A stretch of 64,000 nucleotides of DNA from Sinohyriopsis cumingii (GCA_028554795.2 CM068838.1:126053928-126117927); one strand, 5' to 3'; counted from the stretch's first letter, positions 48,331-61,558 are shown. Numbers and translations are program-made. Notes: a model not told the origin generated them from the sequence alone.

Positions 48331-48679
48331 CAGTGTTGACTTGAATGGGAATAATGGGCTATATGTAGTTAATGCGGGTATCACTCTAAAATGTTTGACC
48401 TTATTTGGAAATTTCAAAATAAAAATTGGACAGAAATGAATAGAATAATAGAAAGTCAAAAGTAGGCTATAAATAGGCTTTTACAAAAGGGAATGCTGAA
48501 TAATTTATCGAAATAAATTGCATTACGAATTTCAAGGCAACAAAATGTACAAAAATATAGTTTGCGGCCGTACATGAACCAGGACCAAACCATACACGGA
48601 TCGAGAGATTTCCCAACAAGAACTTCGTACACTGCACCTGATTTATTACATTTTATTGACACAGTGGGAGCTATTTAGA
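48331..48679. other. Unannotated DNA left of the truncated LINE
   Basis: No gene, repeat or RNA recognised. Confidence 0.4.
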
Positions 48680-51040
48680 CAGTCCTTCGCTGCACAAGTA
48701 GGTCATGTCGGTTGATGTTAACGCCATAGTTGGCGCGGAAAACATCTCATGGGAGGGAGATATGGGAAGACATGGTACTGGCAACTGCAAGAACAATGGA
48801 CATCTGTTCTTGAGGGAGTGCGCAACATACGATCTCCTGATCACAAACACGGTCTTCCGCCTTCCTAACCGTAATAAAACATCTTGGATGTACCGTCGGT
48901 CTAAGCACTGTTATCTGATCGACTACATCTTAGTCCGTGGGAATGACATGTAGGATGTTCGGGTGACCAAGGCCATGTGTGTTGCTGAATGCTGGACAGA
49001 ACACAGGCTACTGATTTACACGATGAATCTTAGAATTCGACCGCCCAACGTCTCCAAGCTGAAACACTGTGCAAGCTCTGTCGGAAGGTCTGTCACGCCA
49101 GCTGGTAGTCACAGACACTGATACCAACGACGTAGAGAAATGCTGGGCGGCCGTCAAACATCTGGTGTACTCTGCTGCATCTGAAACAGTACTGCGCGAA
49201 AGCAACAAGACTGATATGAGGAGAACCGTGCAGAAATACAGTCCAGGCTCGAGGAGAAGCATCGTGTCCATCCATCGTGCGAACAGCATCGACCTAAAGT
49301 AATCTGCAAAGAAAGATGCATACAGCAGAGTCTGCCAAGCTGTACAGAAGAAACTTAGCGAGATGCAGGAAACATGGCTGCGCCGAAATGCTGATGATAT
49401 TCAGTCCTTTGCCGACAGACACGACATGGATAATTTCTATAGTGCTCTTCGTGATGTTTATGGCCCAGTAACATCAGGCACAGCACCACTCTTGAGTACA
49501 GATGGCAGCACTCTTATAACTGAGAAGGAGAATATACTGAATCGCTGGAGGAACAATTTGACGGTGTCCTCAACAGACTCCATTCCATCAACGATCAAGC
49601 GAAGAGGTAGAGATCAACGAGTGTTTGGCTGGCCATCCAGTCCTGGAAACTCACAAGGCCATTGAGCTCCTGTCTAGTGGGAAAGTCCCAGGAGCCGACT
49701 CCATCCCAGCTGAGATCTGCAAGTTTGGTGTTCTAAATTAGTGGATAGACTAACATAGATGTACTGTGGGATGAGGAAGGAGAAACGCATACCACAGGAA
49801 TTCAAAGATGCATCCATCATCCACATTTACAAACGCAAAGGCAATCGCCAATCCCGCGACAATCCAGCGACAACCATGGCCAAGTCTGGATATCTAGAAG
49901 TCTTCATTGAAATGGTGAGGCATTTTCATGACGGCTTCCTTGTTAGAGTGCAGGAACTATTCCGTACCCTTTGCAGTCATGAATGGTGTGAATCAAGGAT
50001 GCGTATTAGCCCACTTTCTCTTCAGCCTCATGTTCTCCGAAATGTTGATGGATGCTTTCAAGGACAGTGATGTGGGATTACGTCTCCAATACCGTCTGGA
50101 TGGGAAGTTGTTTAACATGAGAAGGCTTCAAACCAAATCCAACGTCCAAGTTGAGATCATTCATGATCTCTTGTTTGCAGATGACTGTGCCCTAAACCCC
50201 AGCACGGAGGCAACAGAGTCTCGACTTTTTGTTCCACAGCATGCACCAACTACACCATTACGACTGAGGTTCTGCATCAGCCAGCTCCCGGGGAGGTTTA
50301 CATGGAACCATTCATCTCTGTCAATGGCCAAAAGCTCAAAAAGGGTCACATTCCTGGGCAGCACCTTCTCACCAGAAGTCCGCACAGACATTGACGTCAA
50401 AACGAGGAATGCCAAAGCCAGCGTAGTATTTGGAAGACTCCGCTCAAACGTCAGTGATAGGAGAGGCATCAACCTTGCCACCAAACTAAACGTCTACGCA
50501 GCGGTTGTTCTCCCCACCCTCCACTATATTTGCAAGATCTGGAATGTGTATAGCCACATCTTAAAAAAACTGAACCACTTCCATATGAACTCCCTAAGAA
50601 AACTAATGAAAATCAGATGCCAGGACAAGGTATCGAACACAGAAGTGCTCACTTAGACTGGCATGACAAGCATCCACACCATGCTCTGTTAAAAACAATT
50701 TCGATAGGCTGGCAATAATGTCCTCATGCTGTTAGAAAGTCTAATTACGAAGGCAAGAGATCTCCCGGTGGTTAAAAAGAGGTACAAGGACACACTCAAG
50801 GACTATTAAGAACTTAGGCATTGAACCTGAAAGCTGGGATAATGTTGCTGTTGATCGAACTACTAGGCGTAGTGAAGTTAATGCCGGTGCAGCAGCTTTT
50901 CAGGAGAAAAGACTGGTGGACGCAGCTAAGAAACGTGATCTGCGCAAATCAACTCACAGTCATCAACCTGTACATCCATTTCCCCATTGCAACAGACTCT
51001 TCCGATCTCGGATCGGACTGATCAGCCATCTCAGGACCCA
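48680..51040 (+). mobile_element. RTE-clade LINE, 5' truncated, broken
   Basis: Plus-strand element of the same family as 38785-42656. It begins inside the endonuclease (just before the DVNAIVGAENISW segment, equivalent to GDFNARVGADHTSW) and runs to a zinc-finger-like PHCNRLFRSRIGLISHLRT near 51040. It lacks the (ATC)n tail seen on the other copy, so its 3' end is also shortened. 5' truncation is the normal result of target-primed reverse transcription that stops early. Confidence 0.85.
48705..51030 (+). pseudogene. RTE LINE protein remnant, broken with internal deletion
   Basis: Blocks in order: VFRLPNRNKTSWM, DYILVRGND, then the linker FADRHDMDNFYSALRDVYGPV, SSGKVPGADSIP, FKDASIIHIYKRKGNRQS, FIEMVRHFHDG, VNQGCVLAHFLFSLMFSEML, FADD (50174-50185), VVLPTLHYICKIW and the C-terminal thumb. 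Relative to the minus-strand copy, about 350 bases between KGNRQS and the FIEMVR block are missing. This removes the first reverse-transcriptase palm motif with its catalytic Asp. There are several frameshifts and stops, for example TAG at 48951-48953. Confidence 0.8.
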
Positions 51041-51480
51041 GCTGTTAAAATAAACAACTCATTTAATCACAAATGTGGGGACACATTAAATATTCTTCAG
51101 GAAAATTAACTAGAACTTTCCCCAAGTGGTGGACACAAACACAACTTGCTTGTGTAAGTTGTTCGCCCATGCTGTAGGCTTATTACATTTGGATACATTA
51201 CATTTTTTCCCTTGGGTTTTACAGTAAAAATCAGCTCTCGTTAGTTTTATATTTTGGTCTTATCCCGATTCTGCAATGGAAGGTGCAAGCAAGTGACAGA
51301 TGTGCAACAAGAGGACATTTATCCATATCCTGTTGTTTTGTCACTTCAGAATTTGTGCATCATATTGACAATGTTATTGAAAACAATTCTAAAGAGTTTT
51401 TGTTGTATCAAATACATTAAAATACGCACAACCTGGAGTCTTTGCGTCTTAAGTTCATAACAAGGACATCTACATTTCAA
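51041..51480. other. Unannotated DNA between the LINE and duplication copy B
   Basis: A plus-strand frame at 51254-51460 is open but has no recognisable feature. No repeat family was seen. Confidence 0.4.
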
Positions 51481-51484
51481 CAAA

Positions 51485-51800
51485 AGAAACCTCAAATCTG
51501 GAATGAAAATTCATCTGGAGTCTTGCGATCTGGCTTACTCAGAATTGAACAATCAAATCTGAATTGATATGGATATGTTATATTAGTAAAATAGGGACCA
51601 TGTCAAAATTGTTGTTTTTATGATTCAAGAATCACTAATATACAATGTTTATAATACTAATTTAAAAGTATCGTAAGCCTTTGAGAGACTCTTATCATTA
51701 AGTGCAGAGTAATGCAAAGAAAGAAATAAAACAAAAAATGATTAGCATAAGTCAATAAAAAATGTAATGAACAAGTTTTAGCAACATGGCATTGAAAGTA
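51485..51800 (+). repeat. Left part of duplication copy B
   Basis: Counterpart of 15110-15440 in the same order and orientation relative to the main duplicated block. Confidence 0.7.
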
Positions 51801-52051
51801 ACTTGATCTTACCACAGGGTAACGAAAGTGTATTTGATCATGAACAAATGACTAAAACACCCTTGTTTTGTTATATGCAAACCTTTGTCAATTGTCATAC
51901 CACTAATTCAATCGGTTTCAGAGCTATAGCTAGCAAAGAACTGCATGCTTCCTTGATCCGAGGCACTGTACTTTAAGAATGGACGAAAATAGACGCTTTA
52001 CTTTTGATCTGTATGTTTACTAGATGTCAATCTTCAATTTGCTTATTTCAG

Positions 52052-52489
52052 TTATCGTTGAAACGAGTATTTATTTGGATGATTGTTTATATAATTACAC
52101 CCTGAATCCATGTTGTCTTTAAAAAAAATATGTGCATTGTCGCTTGTATAGTTTTTACACTGGATGCTAGTTTGGTCATACACGAGTTCGAGTCTAATAA
52201 TTAGTAAGATATAGAGATACAACAAACTGAAATTCGAAACATGACAGGCTATTAGATATCTCATCACTTGAAACCAATACCACTTAGGATTTGGCCCGAT
52301 CCAGATCATATGTTTCGATACTGCAGACATAGTTATCTTTTCATACCTTGTTAAAATATGTGACCATATGGTGGCAATCGTGATTGCTTCCAAAGTCAAG
52401 GGCAAATCTCTTATCTCAGGGGGATGATTCCGGTCATTTATTGGATGTACATATGCATATAGCTCCTCATCTTCATCAAATATATACAT
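52052..52489 (-). CDS. Unassigned 145-codon open frame, candidate exon
   Basis: One of the longest plausible host-like frames in the window. ATG at 52489 starts MYIFDEDEELYAYVHPIND, then HPPEIRDLPLTLEAITIATI, WSHILTRYEKITMS and GPNPKWYWFQVMRYL. The first 85 residues look protein-like. The last 45 (after HVSNF) look like intron read-through, and a splice donor may lie before them. The frame also stays open upstream of the ATG. No family was recognised. It lies in the part of duplication copy B that has no counterpart in copy A. Confidence 0.35.
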   Translation of the reverse strand: MYIFDEDEELYAYVHPINDRNHPPEIRDLPLTLEAITIATIWSHILTRYEKITMSAVSKHMIWIGPNPKWYWFQVMRYLIACHVSNFSLLYLYILLIIRLELVYDQTSIQCKNYTSDNAHIFFKDNMDSGCNYINNHPNKYSFQR

Positions 52490-52988
52490 GATTGTTTTGT
52501 GGAGATATTCATAGTTTCCAAGCTGCGAACCAGGATAAACTTATCAATCTCATTTAAACAACCAATGGTCTGTGCTGAGTATGTGTCTAAGTTTGCTTCA
52601 TGCGATTCAAATCTATCTATATTTATAGTCTGTGGATCTTAACAGTTTCCAGGTTATGATCCAGAAGCAAGTCCCTTTCCCCAGGAGTTATACTGGACAT
52701 ATTTCCGACTTCATCATATGCCCTTCAAATCTCTATATGGCTATGTATTGGGGATCTTACACGTTTTTTTAACTGTGACATCGGGGCATCATCACCACCG
52801 TACTCTTCTCTTAGACAAGACCAAATACATAATGTAACTCTAACAATTGTTACATATGTTACATGACTGACCTTGATGATGACACTGACAACTATTAGAT
52901 AGCATTTATAAACTATTACGATTCAATGAAAATCTATCCCCAGCCTCTGGTAACACCAAGTGTAGAATTAACAACTTTAAACCCTTAA
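52490..52988. other. Unannotated DNA
   Basis: A plus-strand stretch at about 52640-52760 stays open (around FPGYDPEASPFPQELY) but is too short to call. Nothing else was seen. Confidence 0.35.
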
Positions 52989-54510
52989 CAATAATAATAA
53001 TGAGGACTTTGTATCGCGCCTAATCTGTAAAAGCTCTAAGCGCTTTAAAATATTAGATAACATCTAATACATAAATAAACATATATAATGATATGATTAA
53101 AAAAATACAAAACACCATGAAATTAAAAAACATAAAAAACAAACTGAAAATATTTAAGGTAGGGGTCATTATTAGGTTTTTAAGTTAGTTCTTGCGGTCG
53201 AAATAGTGTGTTTTAAGAGCACTCTTGAATGGGAACACTGTTTCTTTGTGCCTATGTTCCGTGGGCAATTCATTCCACGTTGCAGGGCCATGGTTTGCAA
53301 AAGAAAGTTGTCCATATGACTTCGTTTTCGTAGTGGGGATAATGAGTATAAGATTGTCAGAAGATGAGCGTAAGTATCTTGATGGTGTGTACACATGGGT
53401 GAGGTCGGATAGGTATGTTGGACCGGAGTCCGTCAGCGAAACGTAGCACAGAGAACAAATTTTGTGTTTGATTCTGGTTCGAATGGATAGCCAGTGTATG
53501 GTACAGAGCAGCGGCGACGTGTGCTGTGATCGTGGTACTCTAAGTATGATCCGAGCAGCTGTGTTTTTAACTTTTTGAAGTTTATGAAGTAGATATTGAG
53601 ATGAACCATACATAACTGAGTTACAATTTTCCATTATTGAAATTACTAATGAACATATAACTGTTTTAGTGGCATCAACTGAAATATATTTGCGAATGGA
53701 TCTGATGCTTCTCAGCTCAAGATATGCAGCTTTGCATATGCTCATGACATATTGGTGCAACGTGAGAGTACTGTCCAGAGTGACACCTAGGTGTCGTACA
53801 GCCTGTGTGAATTTAATGTTGGTGTTACTGATATTTATTGTTTGAGGTAAAGGATGTAACTGAGAAAGTCTTTTTGTTATGATTTGAATGGCCTCAGTTT
53901 TATCATCATTCATCTGCATCTTGTTACATGTCATGCATGATTTCACATCAGAAAGTCAACTCTCTACACCTTGGATGGTTACATCAACTTCAGTTGGGTG
54001 GCTAGATTTATATATTTGGGTGTCGTACTATTGGTGAGACATTGTATCATGATCTATGACACTTGAGAGCGGCTGAGAGTACATAATGAAGAGAACAGGT
54101 CCACGTACAGACCCCAGTGGAACACCACAACATAGATTAACTGGGCTGGAGTGTATTATATTTGCAGACACAATTTGTATCCTGTTGACAAACTAGGACT
54201 TGAACCAGAGTAAGGCTGTATCATGAATGCGAGATACATGCTGGAGACGATGAAGTAATATATCATGGTCTATTGTGTTAAATGCTGCAGACAACTCAAG
54301 GAGGGTGAGTGATCGAATCTTTCCACTATCCAAAGCAGAGAGAATATCATTAACTACATTTAGAAGAGTAGTTTCAGTATGTTGGCAAGGGCGATATGCA
54401 GATTGGACATGGCTAAAAAGACTGTTTGAATTCATATACGATACAAGCTGGGATAGAACAACCTTTTCTATGATTTTTATTTGAGAAAACAAATTCATAG
54501 GAATGGTTGT
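52989..54510 (-). mobile_element. L2/CR1-type LINE fragment, broken
   Basis: The minus strand carries the 3' two-thirds of a reverse transcriptase and the long conserved tail region of L2/CR1-group elements (NTAARIILR, TSPLLCTIHWL, RTRIKHKI, SRYLRSS, GPATWNELP, FPFKSALKTHYF). The 3' untranslated end has the diagnostic GCGCTTAGAG and GGCGCGATACAAA blocks and finishes in (ATT)n at 52989-53001. The 5' end is truncated within the reverse transcriptase near 54510. Confidence 0.85.
53185..54498 (-). pseudogene. L2/CR1-type reverse transcriptase remnant
   Basis: The first block (54498-54193) holds IIEKVVLSQL, QSAYRPCQHTETTLL and LLELSAAFNTIDHDILLHRL. This is the palm motif with the catalytic Asp of the usual LLDLSAAFD pattern changed to Glu. 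The second block (53946-53185) is the domain after the palm. Between them the catalytic ADD box is corrupted (a stop followed by YDTQIY near 54020), and further stops separate the blocks. The copy is dead. Confidence 0.8.
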
Positions 54511-55824
54511 TCTATCATAGCGTGCATCTCATCTTATTTCAAACAGTCTGCATATCTATTGAATACTCCCAATCAGATCTCAATTTTTCAAGTCTAAAAG
54601 TGATACAATTAATCTTAATTTTTGAGGAGTTATTTAAATATTATTACTGTCAAAGATGATTATGAAACAATCTGAAAATCGGTCAATACTTCGAGAATAA
54701 TCTATGATTGATCGCCAACGTACACCTTTAATAAAACAGCTTGGTCGTAAAACAAAATTATATATTATAATCAATACCTACTTAAACTTAAATATCTAAT
54801 AGCTTCATTCATGGACTGTATATTTATTTAAACTTCAATAGTATATATACATTACAGAAACATAAAAAACCTAAATTCTAGCTGAAAGATTATTTTCATT
54901 TTACCCGATTAATATAATATTGGAAATTTGTCTTCAAATTTACCATGAAATTGATATTGCTATTTTCCGTAAGTTGGAGAAGGACTTGTCTGAGGTATGA
55001 GCAGGTAGTGAATGGGAAAAGAGAAATAGAAAATGACAGACATGCTCATTATTATAGTAGTAGCAGTAGTTAGTAGTTTAACCGTTAGCAAAAGGCTTTT
55101 AATGTTCACGTTTCATAATTGAAACTCTGAATGGATATTCAATGGCATTTATAATATGCAAATTCCTCAGAATGTTAGGTCTTCAAAGTTAACCTAAGTT
55201 GGGTAGAGAAAAACTATAAATCTTCGCATTAGGTGGTACATTTTAAAGATATATTGTTTTGATTTATATTAAATATTTGGACAATAATACCTATTTACAT
55301 GCAAACATTGAGTCAATGCATACATTTCCTCCTTCCGAGAACACAGATATAAATGTATTTTCAAAGTAAACTTTCATTAGAAACACTGTAGCTAAATTAC
55401 AGATCCGATGAACGTGGAAAAGATACACAGAATCCAGCGCCGTAACAGCTATACTTCGATCACTATTAGGATCATGATTGTCCAATTAAAAAATATAATT
55501 TGGGTCCAGTTATATGACCGTCACTGCCAGGCCTCTGTGATGATAGCTGGAATAGATCTCTTAAACAGTGGGTTGAAAGGTTCTTTATGTGTTATAATGC
55601 TTGCAATAGACAAGTAAGACCCCGTTTCAGTTAATGAATAAGGAGTATAAAGTAAAATAAAATAATTTATAATGACGACCTCATGATTGTGTGTCAGTTC
55701 TTACAATATACAAAGACGAACTTGTTAGTAATACGACTGAATTGTGGTTTAAAAGTGAGATTATTTACGTTCCAACGATTTTATAATAATAATACACACC
55801 CATATCTTATAATCATTTACGCTC
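54511..55824. other. Unannotated DNA, 1.3 kb
   Basis: Short (TAG)n-like run near 55060. No gene recognised. Confidence 0.4.
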
Positions 55825-56185
55825 ACCCACACACTTACATACAAATATCAAGAGAAGAGTGAAATATTGTGTAAAATAAATTTCAACCAAATAAATTGTG
55901 TAAAATGAAAAGGTCTATGCATAGAATAAGCCAACAAGGAATTATGTTGAATGACGTATCGCCTGCTTTGCATGTTTATTACAGTGTTAGAACACTTGGC
56001 ATTGCTAATATAGGTAAAAGAGTATATCATTACAACCTCTTGCTTATTAGGGTGTTAACGTAAGCAATATCCGTAAATGCACACATGTAATTTCATGACC
56101 ATGTTACAAGGGTTAGGAAACTGAGCTAAAACAACAGTCTTTCTTTGCCTACGAAATAATGATCGATAATATGCGTGTGTTCGTA

Positions 56186-56187
<2 letters not shown>

Positions 56188-56222
<35 letters not shown>
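56188..56222. repeat. (GA)n microsatellite
   Basis: About 17 GA units, in a segment absent from copy A. Confidence 0.95.
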
Positions 56223-56224
<2 letters not shown>

Positions 56225-57949
56225 AGAATAGTATTATAGCGTAAACGTTTACTAGATAAGACATCGAATTGCCTTCAAAACCCAATACACTCGACTGACC
56301 TGTTTTATTCAATGAACCAAACATTTCCTCTTTGAATAATGCATCATTGTGCATTAAAGTGATTTTATTCGCATCGATGACAGCAGTAAACAATGTTTAT
56401 TATCACAGAAATTAATGTGAATGCATTTAGATGTCTGCATGATATTCGCGTCTCGGAATACATATAGTGGCATCATGTGACCATATTGCTCATTGTCATA
56501 TTTTCTGTACATGGAGAATTTTCTCCATATGTTAAACATGACCTCTCTTAACTCGAAAGTAATTATAAGCAGTGATTCTGCCAACATTTTGAATCTGCTT
56601 TAAATAACAAATTCAATGTAAATATTGTTTTTGACAGTGCTCCTGGAATCGTCCTTCTTAATGTTAGTTGCTAACATCAGTGATGAAGATTTGCATGAAT
56701 CTATTTTGAGCTTTCCTTATAAAATATCCGATGCACTTTATACTTAAAGAAGGACGTCCATGGAGAAAATAGAATCAGTCTATTAGAAGAGAATGATTTA
56801 TAGTTTCCTTTCAGAGCAAGCAGCGTGATTTTAAACGGTAGCTTCCATCTTTCCCCCGCCCATCTATGATATTGTGAATTAAATGAAATAGCGTGACGTA
56901 TGCACTGATTCTTTGTTGTCCATACATTACTCTCGTCTAGCATTGTATCATTGCTTTGCCTTTGAGAAAAGTGAGAAAGACAGTCTACAACTACATAAAC
57001 TATGAAGAAAGCTAATATAATAAGGCACTTTAGTGTTTTCGATAAGCCAGCTTCACATTTTACGTTCTTGAGAAGGTCCATCTTTCTGTCATGTCATTTA
57101 AGGCCATATTTTTCCATGGATTGGAAGCGTTGAGCTGCGTTGTATATGTTGTACTGTCTGTTATGAGACTTGCTCAGTCTACATGTGCAATTATATATAC
57201 ATAGTAAGGAATGTATATAAGAAACCCAAACTATCCAACCTACTTTAGTGCACGAGAGACTACCATAAACAGAACATCATAGGAGTAAACAATATATTCA
57301 AAATACATGCGTGTGCGCGTGAAAACATATGCACTAGGCTCATGGTTGTTTGAGCACACATGTGCTGGTCATAGAAACAAAATAAGGACGTTGACATCTT
57401 ATATAAGCTGAAATACAACCTCTGTTCGAGGGCAGACCAGTTTTATATCTCCCACTATGGCCGAGGTTCATGTGATAAGGTTTGATTTATGAACCTTCAT
57501 ATTCTTGAAATACCGTTCTACCAATATAGGGATGCTGCGTAAAACAAAGCGTGTACCTGTACTATTTTACCTACTTTGGTACCAACTGCTGATGTTACAG
57601 CACAAGATAACCTAAAGAAGGGTGAGATGTGGGACGGTATCTTCCCATGCTATAGGCAAGAAATGCGAAAAGAAAGAAATAGAAAAGTATGCCTTCTAAA
57701 TGCTCGACATTAAGAATACCAACCTACACATTTCAAGAAAAAGCCCTGAATTAAAAATTTAAACATCAAAATACACAAATGACCTTTATCTTAAAAGAAG
57801 AAATAACAAGAAAATTATCTGTATCAAAAGATACATTGCCAACACGACATTGCCCTATTTGAGAAAACGAATTCAAACTATTTAAGGAAAACTTTCTAGC
57901 TAAACCAATCCACTCACAGAAACAGAGTACCCCAATAAGATACTATTCG

Positions 57950-58180
57950 AAGGCATTCTTTTTTATACCTACACTTGAGATGTCACCTTTGTCACTGTGT
58001 ATTCGATTATTGGGCCTGTTCCAGTGTGGGTATGTGAGAAAGCTTTCTAGCTGCATTCGTGGGAGATGCTACTTGTCGTGGTTGTCCATATTTCTTCTTC
58101 GACCAAATAGGCTGGCTGCTGTATAAAGACTATGATGTGCTGAAGCATGGAGTTAAACCCAAAACAGGAATATACTGCTA
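57950..58180 (+). mobile_element. Possible tRNA-derived SINE (copy B)
   Basis: Counterpart of 17765-18020. The GTATTCGATTAT block replaces the B-box-like sequence, and the A-box-like side is degenerate. The end is close to GTTAAACCCAAAACAGG. It was inherited through the duplication. Confidence 0.35.
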
Positions 58181-59079
58181 ACAACTCTTAGGCATGCAAA
58201 ATTAGAAGAGGACTAAACTCCTCTACAAGAAAGGGACGTAGATGTTACAGGAGCTATACTATCAGGCGCCACGTGCGATATAAAAGTCTGGAAAAGGGCC
58301 TTATAAATAGAGACAGTCCATAAATAAAAGCACAATAAAAACTAAAGGGGAATAACAAGAAGACATAAGATACAAATTGCACTTTTTACATGGAAACTGT
58401 TGTAAGCACACACTATAATGCAATACCAGCACTAAGACCGGTTTTCCTGCTATTAATAGATGAAATGCACAAGGGAACACTGGATTTCGATATACCCGAA
58501 ACCATCATACCACAAACATAAATAACATCTGACAAGTTTACTTGGATAATAAGTTAGATATCAACCACACCTTAATGAACAGAGATCAACCAAAACGTTT
58601 TTGTCTCTTTATCTATTTGGATAAGATATCTAGATTTCCTTTTAACTTGAAAGCGATTATTGGTGTGTCATTCGTGAGGTATAAAGATAGTTCTATGAAA
58701 GAAATGAAAAGTATAAAGAAAAGAAATAACACCAGTTTTCTTTCTAGGACAGCAAAAACGAAAGTGTAAATGAAATATCCATAGGATAAACAATATGAGG
58801 GATGAGAGAGCAAATAAAAAAATGTGTATAGAACCATGAGCGTCTTAAAAGTCGTAACTAAAACTTACATTATAATCAAATAATCTATGTAATACCCTAT
58901 TTCGTTATATACCAAGCAACATATATTTTATCGAGCAAAATATTTTCTGTTGCATTCCTTTTGATAATTTTAAAGTGATAAAAGCACGACATGTGACCCG
59001 TCTCTACGAATTGATAATAATTACAAATATAAAAAAATGGATGGTCATATATAATTTTATATTTAATTTGTTTTTGTTG

Positions 59080-60080
59080 GATTGTCTAGGAGTTACATTC
59101 CAAAAAGAAACCACAATGTCTGGATATAAAGAAGACAAACTATTATATCCTGATTGCATTTGCATTTACATGTAGGCATAAAAGGTAACACGCTCATACG
59201 AGTTACCTGATAGTATCCTTATCATTTAGCATGCTTTGTCCAATGTTACTGTACTTAGACTGATTGTCTCTTCATTATATTTTAGATGAATTTAACAATA
59301 GTAATTTCTAAGGGTTGGTTCAAATCACTTTCCGTACGTTTTATTTCTATGCCGAAATAAGTAGACATTTTGTGAACGAATAAACAGTCGTAAAAAAATA
59401 ATAAATTCGATAGAAACCGTGCCTTTGAGTTCTAAGTAATTGCTCAATAGAGGTATTTACAAGCTTTTGACAATATTTGAATTTCACATGTACATTTCAC
59501 ATGTACATACCTGGGCAAAACTAATATCATGTCTTGAAAATTCTGATAGTTCTTGAATCTGTTCTTGACATATATAAAGTTATTCATATTGTCCATAAAT
59601 GTTTATCTTTTAAAATTTCGATTTGTGCAAAACGGTACAATTAGGAAACTCAATGCACACTAATCCATATAAATGTGTGGACATATATGTGAGACTATGC
59701 TATTTTCCTCCGCCAGTTTTCAGCTTCTCTACGTTTGTCAAAACATTATATATAATTAATAGGTCATGCTGATAGATGATGCAATGGTGAAAGTAATTGT
59801 ATAACAGTTCAATAGAGTCCAGATGACACTGATATCTACCATCACAATACCATATAGAGGTAATTACAAGCTTTTAGGTAATACTTGCATTTCACATGCA
59901 CATTTCATATGTACCTACCTGGACAAAGTTAAAGTCATGTCTTGAAAAGGGCGAAAGTTCCTGAATCTATTCTTGACATATATTAAGTTACTAATATTGT
60001 CTAAAAATGTTTAGGTTTTAGAACGGCACAATTAAGAACTTGACGCAGAATAATCAATGAAACATTTGTGTACAGAGATG
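59080..60080 (+). repeat. Local ~550-bp repeat units in copy B
   Basis: Same units as 18840-20150. GTTC(C/T)TGAATCT.TTCTTGACATAT occurs at 59548 and 59957, a spacing of about 409 because of an internal deletion relative to copy A. Confidence 0.75.
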
Positions 60081-60132
60081 TGAGACTATGCTTAAGTTGT
60101 TCTACATCAGTTTTCATTATATTCAGACAATT

Positions 60133-60152
60133 GTGGTGGTGGTGGTGGTGGT
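60133..60152. repeat. (GTG)n microsatellite
   Basis: Short GTG run, matched by one at about 20228-20245 in copy A. Confidence 0.9.
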
Positions 60153-60479
60153 AAGTAATATCAGCAAATTCTATAACAGTTGCAGACTATAAGTTGCTGG
60201 TGAAGTCAGGACCTTAGGCTTTCTATCATGAAGATGTATGATCATACATAACTACTTTGAAGGGTTAATGAGTGCACAAGATTTGGTGTTTGTATCGGAT
60301 TGTTGTATCAATTTGGTAAACAAACAGATGGTAAAAATCTGTTATGGATGCATTTTTTCCAGGTGGCTAGAGACACGTGCCATTTACTTTCATGCACAAC
60401 TGCCAATATATATTCTATATTATTAAATAAATGTATATATCTTGTAGCCTTATGATTTTGCTTTCATCTAATTTATTTT

Positions 60480-60484
60480 AGGTA
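60480..60484. repeat. Target-site duplication, left copy (AGGTA)
   Basis: AGGTA borders the solo LTR on the left and recurs at 61559-61563. Copy A has a single AGGTA at the equivalent place (20653-20657). Confidence 0.85.
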
Positions 60485-61558
60485 TGTGAAGTGTCGAATT
60501 TTGAATTACAGAAAATTTAAAGATTGAATGCATTAAGATTTAAATGTTATCGCATTTAAGCCAGAAAATGTCCTTGTGAAGGGTCATTTCGACCTTTCTT
60601 CGTACATCTCCCCCATGTCAGTGTAAATTTGAAAGGGACAGCCTTCCAGCTTAGTGAAATTGACCGGGGTATTTTAACACGGTCTTTAGGAAGTAAATAT
60701 TTGAGCTACCAATCCTAACCACTTGGTAGGAATCTTTGTCTACTTATCATTTCTTCAAAGGGAAATTTTCATGCACTGTCCTTCACAGATTCGGAGCTGT
60801 CTAAATCTGACGAAAGGAATGTTTCTTTTTGGGAAAAATTAGTGGCCGCTTCCTACGATTGTGCAGAATAAATTAGGTCGTACACATTAGAGCAACCAGA
60901 CTTTAAAGTGACGACCCTATTCGCAATTATTTATTCTGGAAATTTTCTAGAAGAGGAAACTTAGTCTTGACACCGGGTAAGCATAAAGAGATTAGTGTTT
61001 TCCTCGTGAAAAAAGGAAGGCATCAGGTGATCGTCGTGTAAAAAGAAAGAATGTTTAGTGCTAGGACTCAGAAATTCTGAAAGAAAACAGCGGAAAGCTA
61101 TCTGAGAAAGAGATGAGACAGTCTAGATACAGGAGTACGAGGAAAGAAAGAAGGACGAGGTCAGAATTAAAGGATCAGGAAGTCCATGAGGAGGAAAAGC
61201 ATAGAGCTTAGGACGGATGAACTAGGAGACGCTGATATACGGTCAGACAGGAAGGTGATGCAAATCGGTCGTGGACATTGTGCTCTTTTCACCTCTCGTT
61301 ATGATGAAGATGAAATAAATCCAAATTAGACACACCTGTTAAATTCTACTGAAATAATCTAACTTGAATAGGAATGGCCGTTATTAATTTGTTCGGATAA
61401 AATTTGTTATTTTCTTTTCAAAGAGGGCACGTACTCTTTTATTTCTTTCCAGTATTCTCGCTCGGTGCTCTGCTGAAATTCCATTCTTCTTTCACTCCTC
61501 TAGATAACGCCAGCTAAATCCAATTAACCACCCCTCTTACTAAGAGGGCGACGTTACA
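60485..61558. mobile_element. Solo LTR of an LTR retrotransposon
   Basis: A 1074-bp segment begins TGTGAAG and ends GTTACA, with TG..CA termini, and is flanked by a perfect 5-bp duplication AGGTA. It is absent from the paralogous site in copy A, which shows the empty target. There are no internal coding sequences, so it is the product of recombination between the two LTRs of a former element. Family (Gypsy, BEL or other) not assigned. It is younger than the segmental duplication. Confidence 0.85.
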
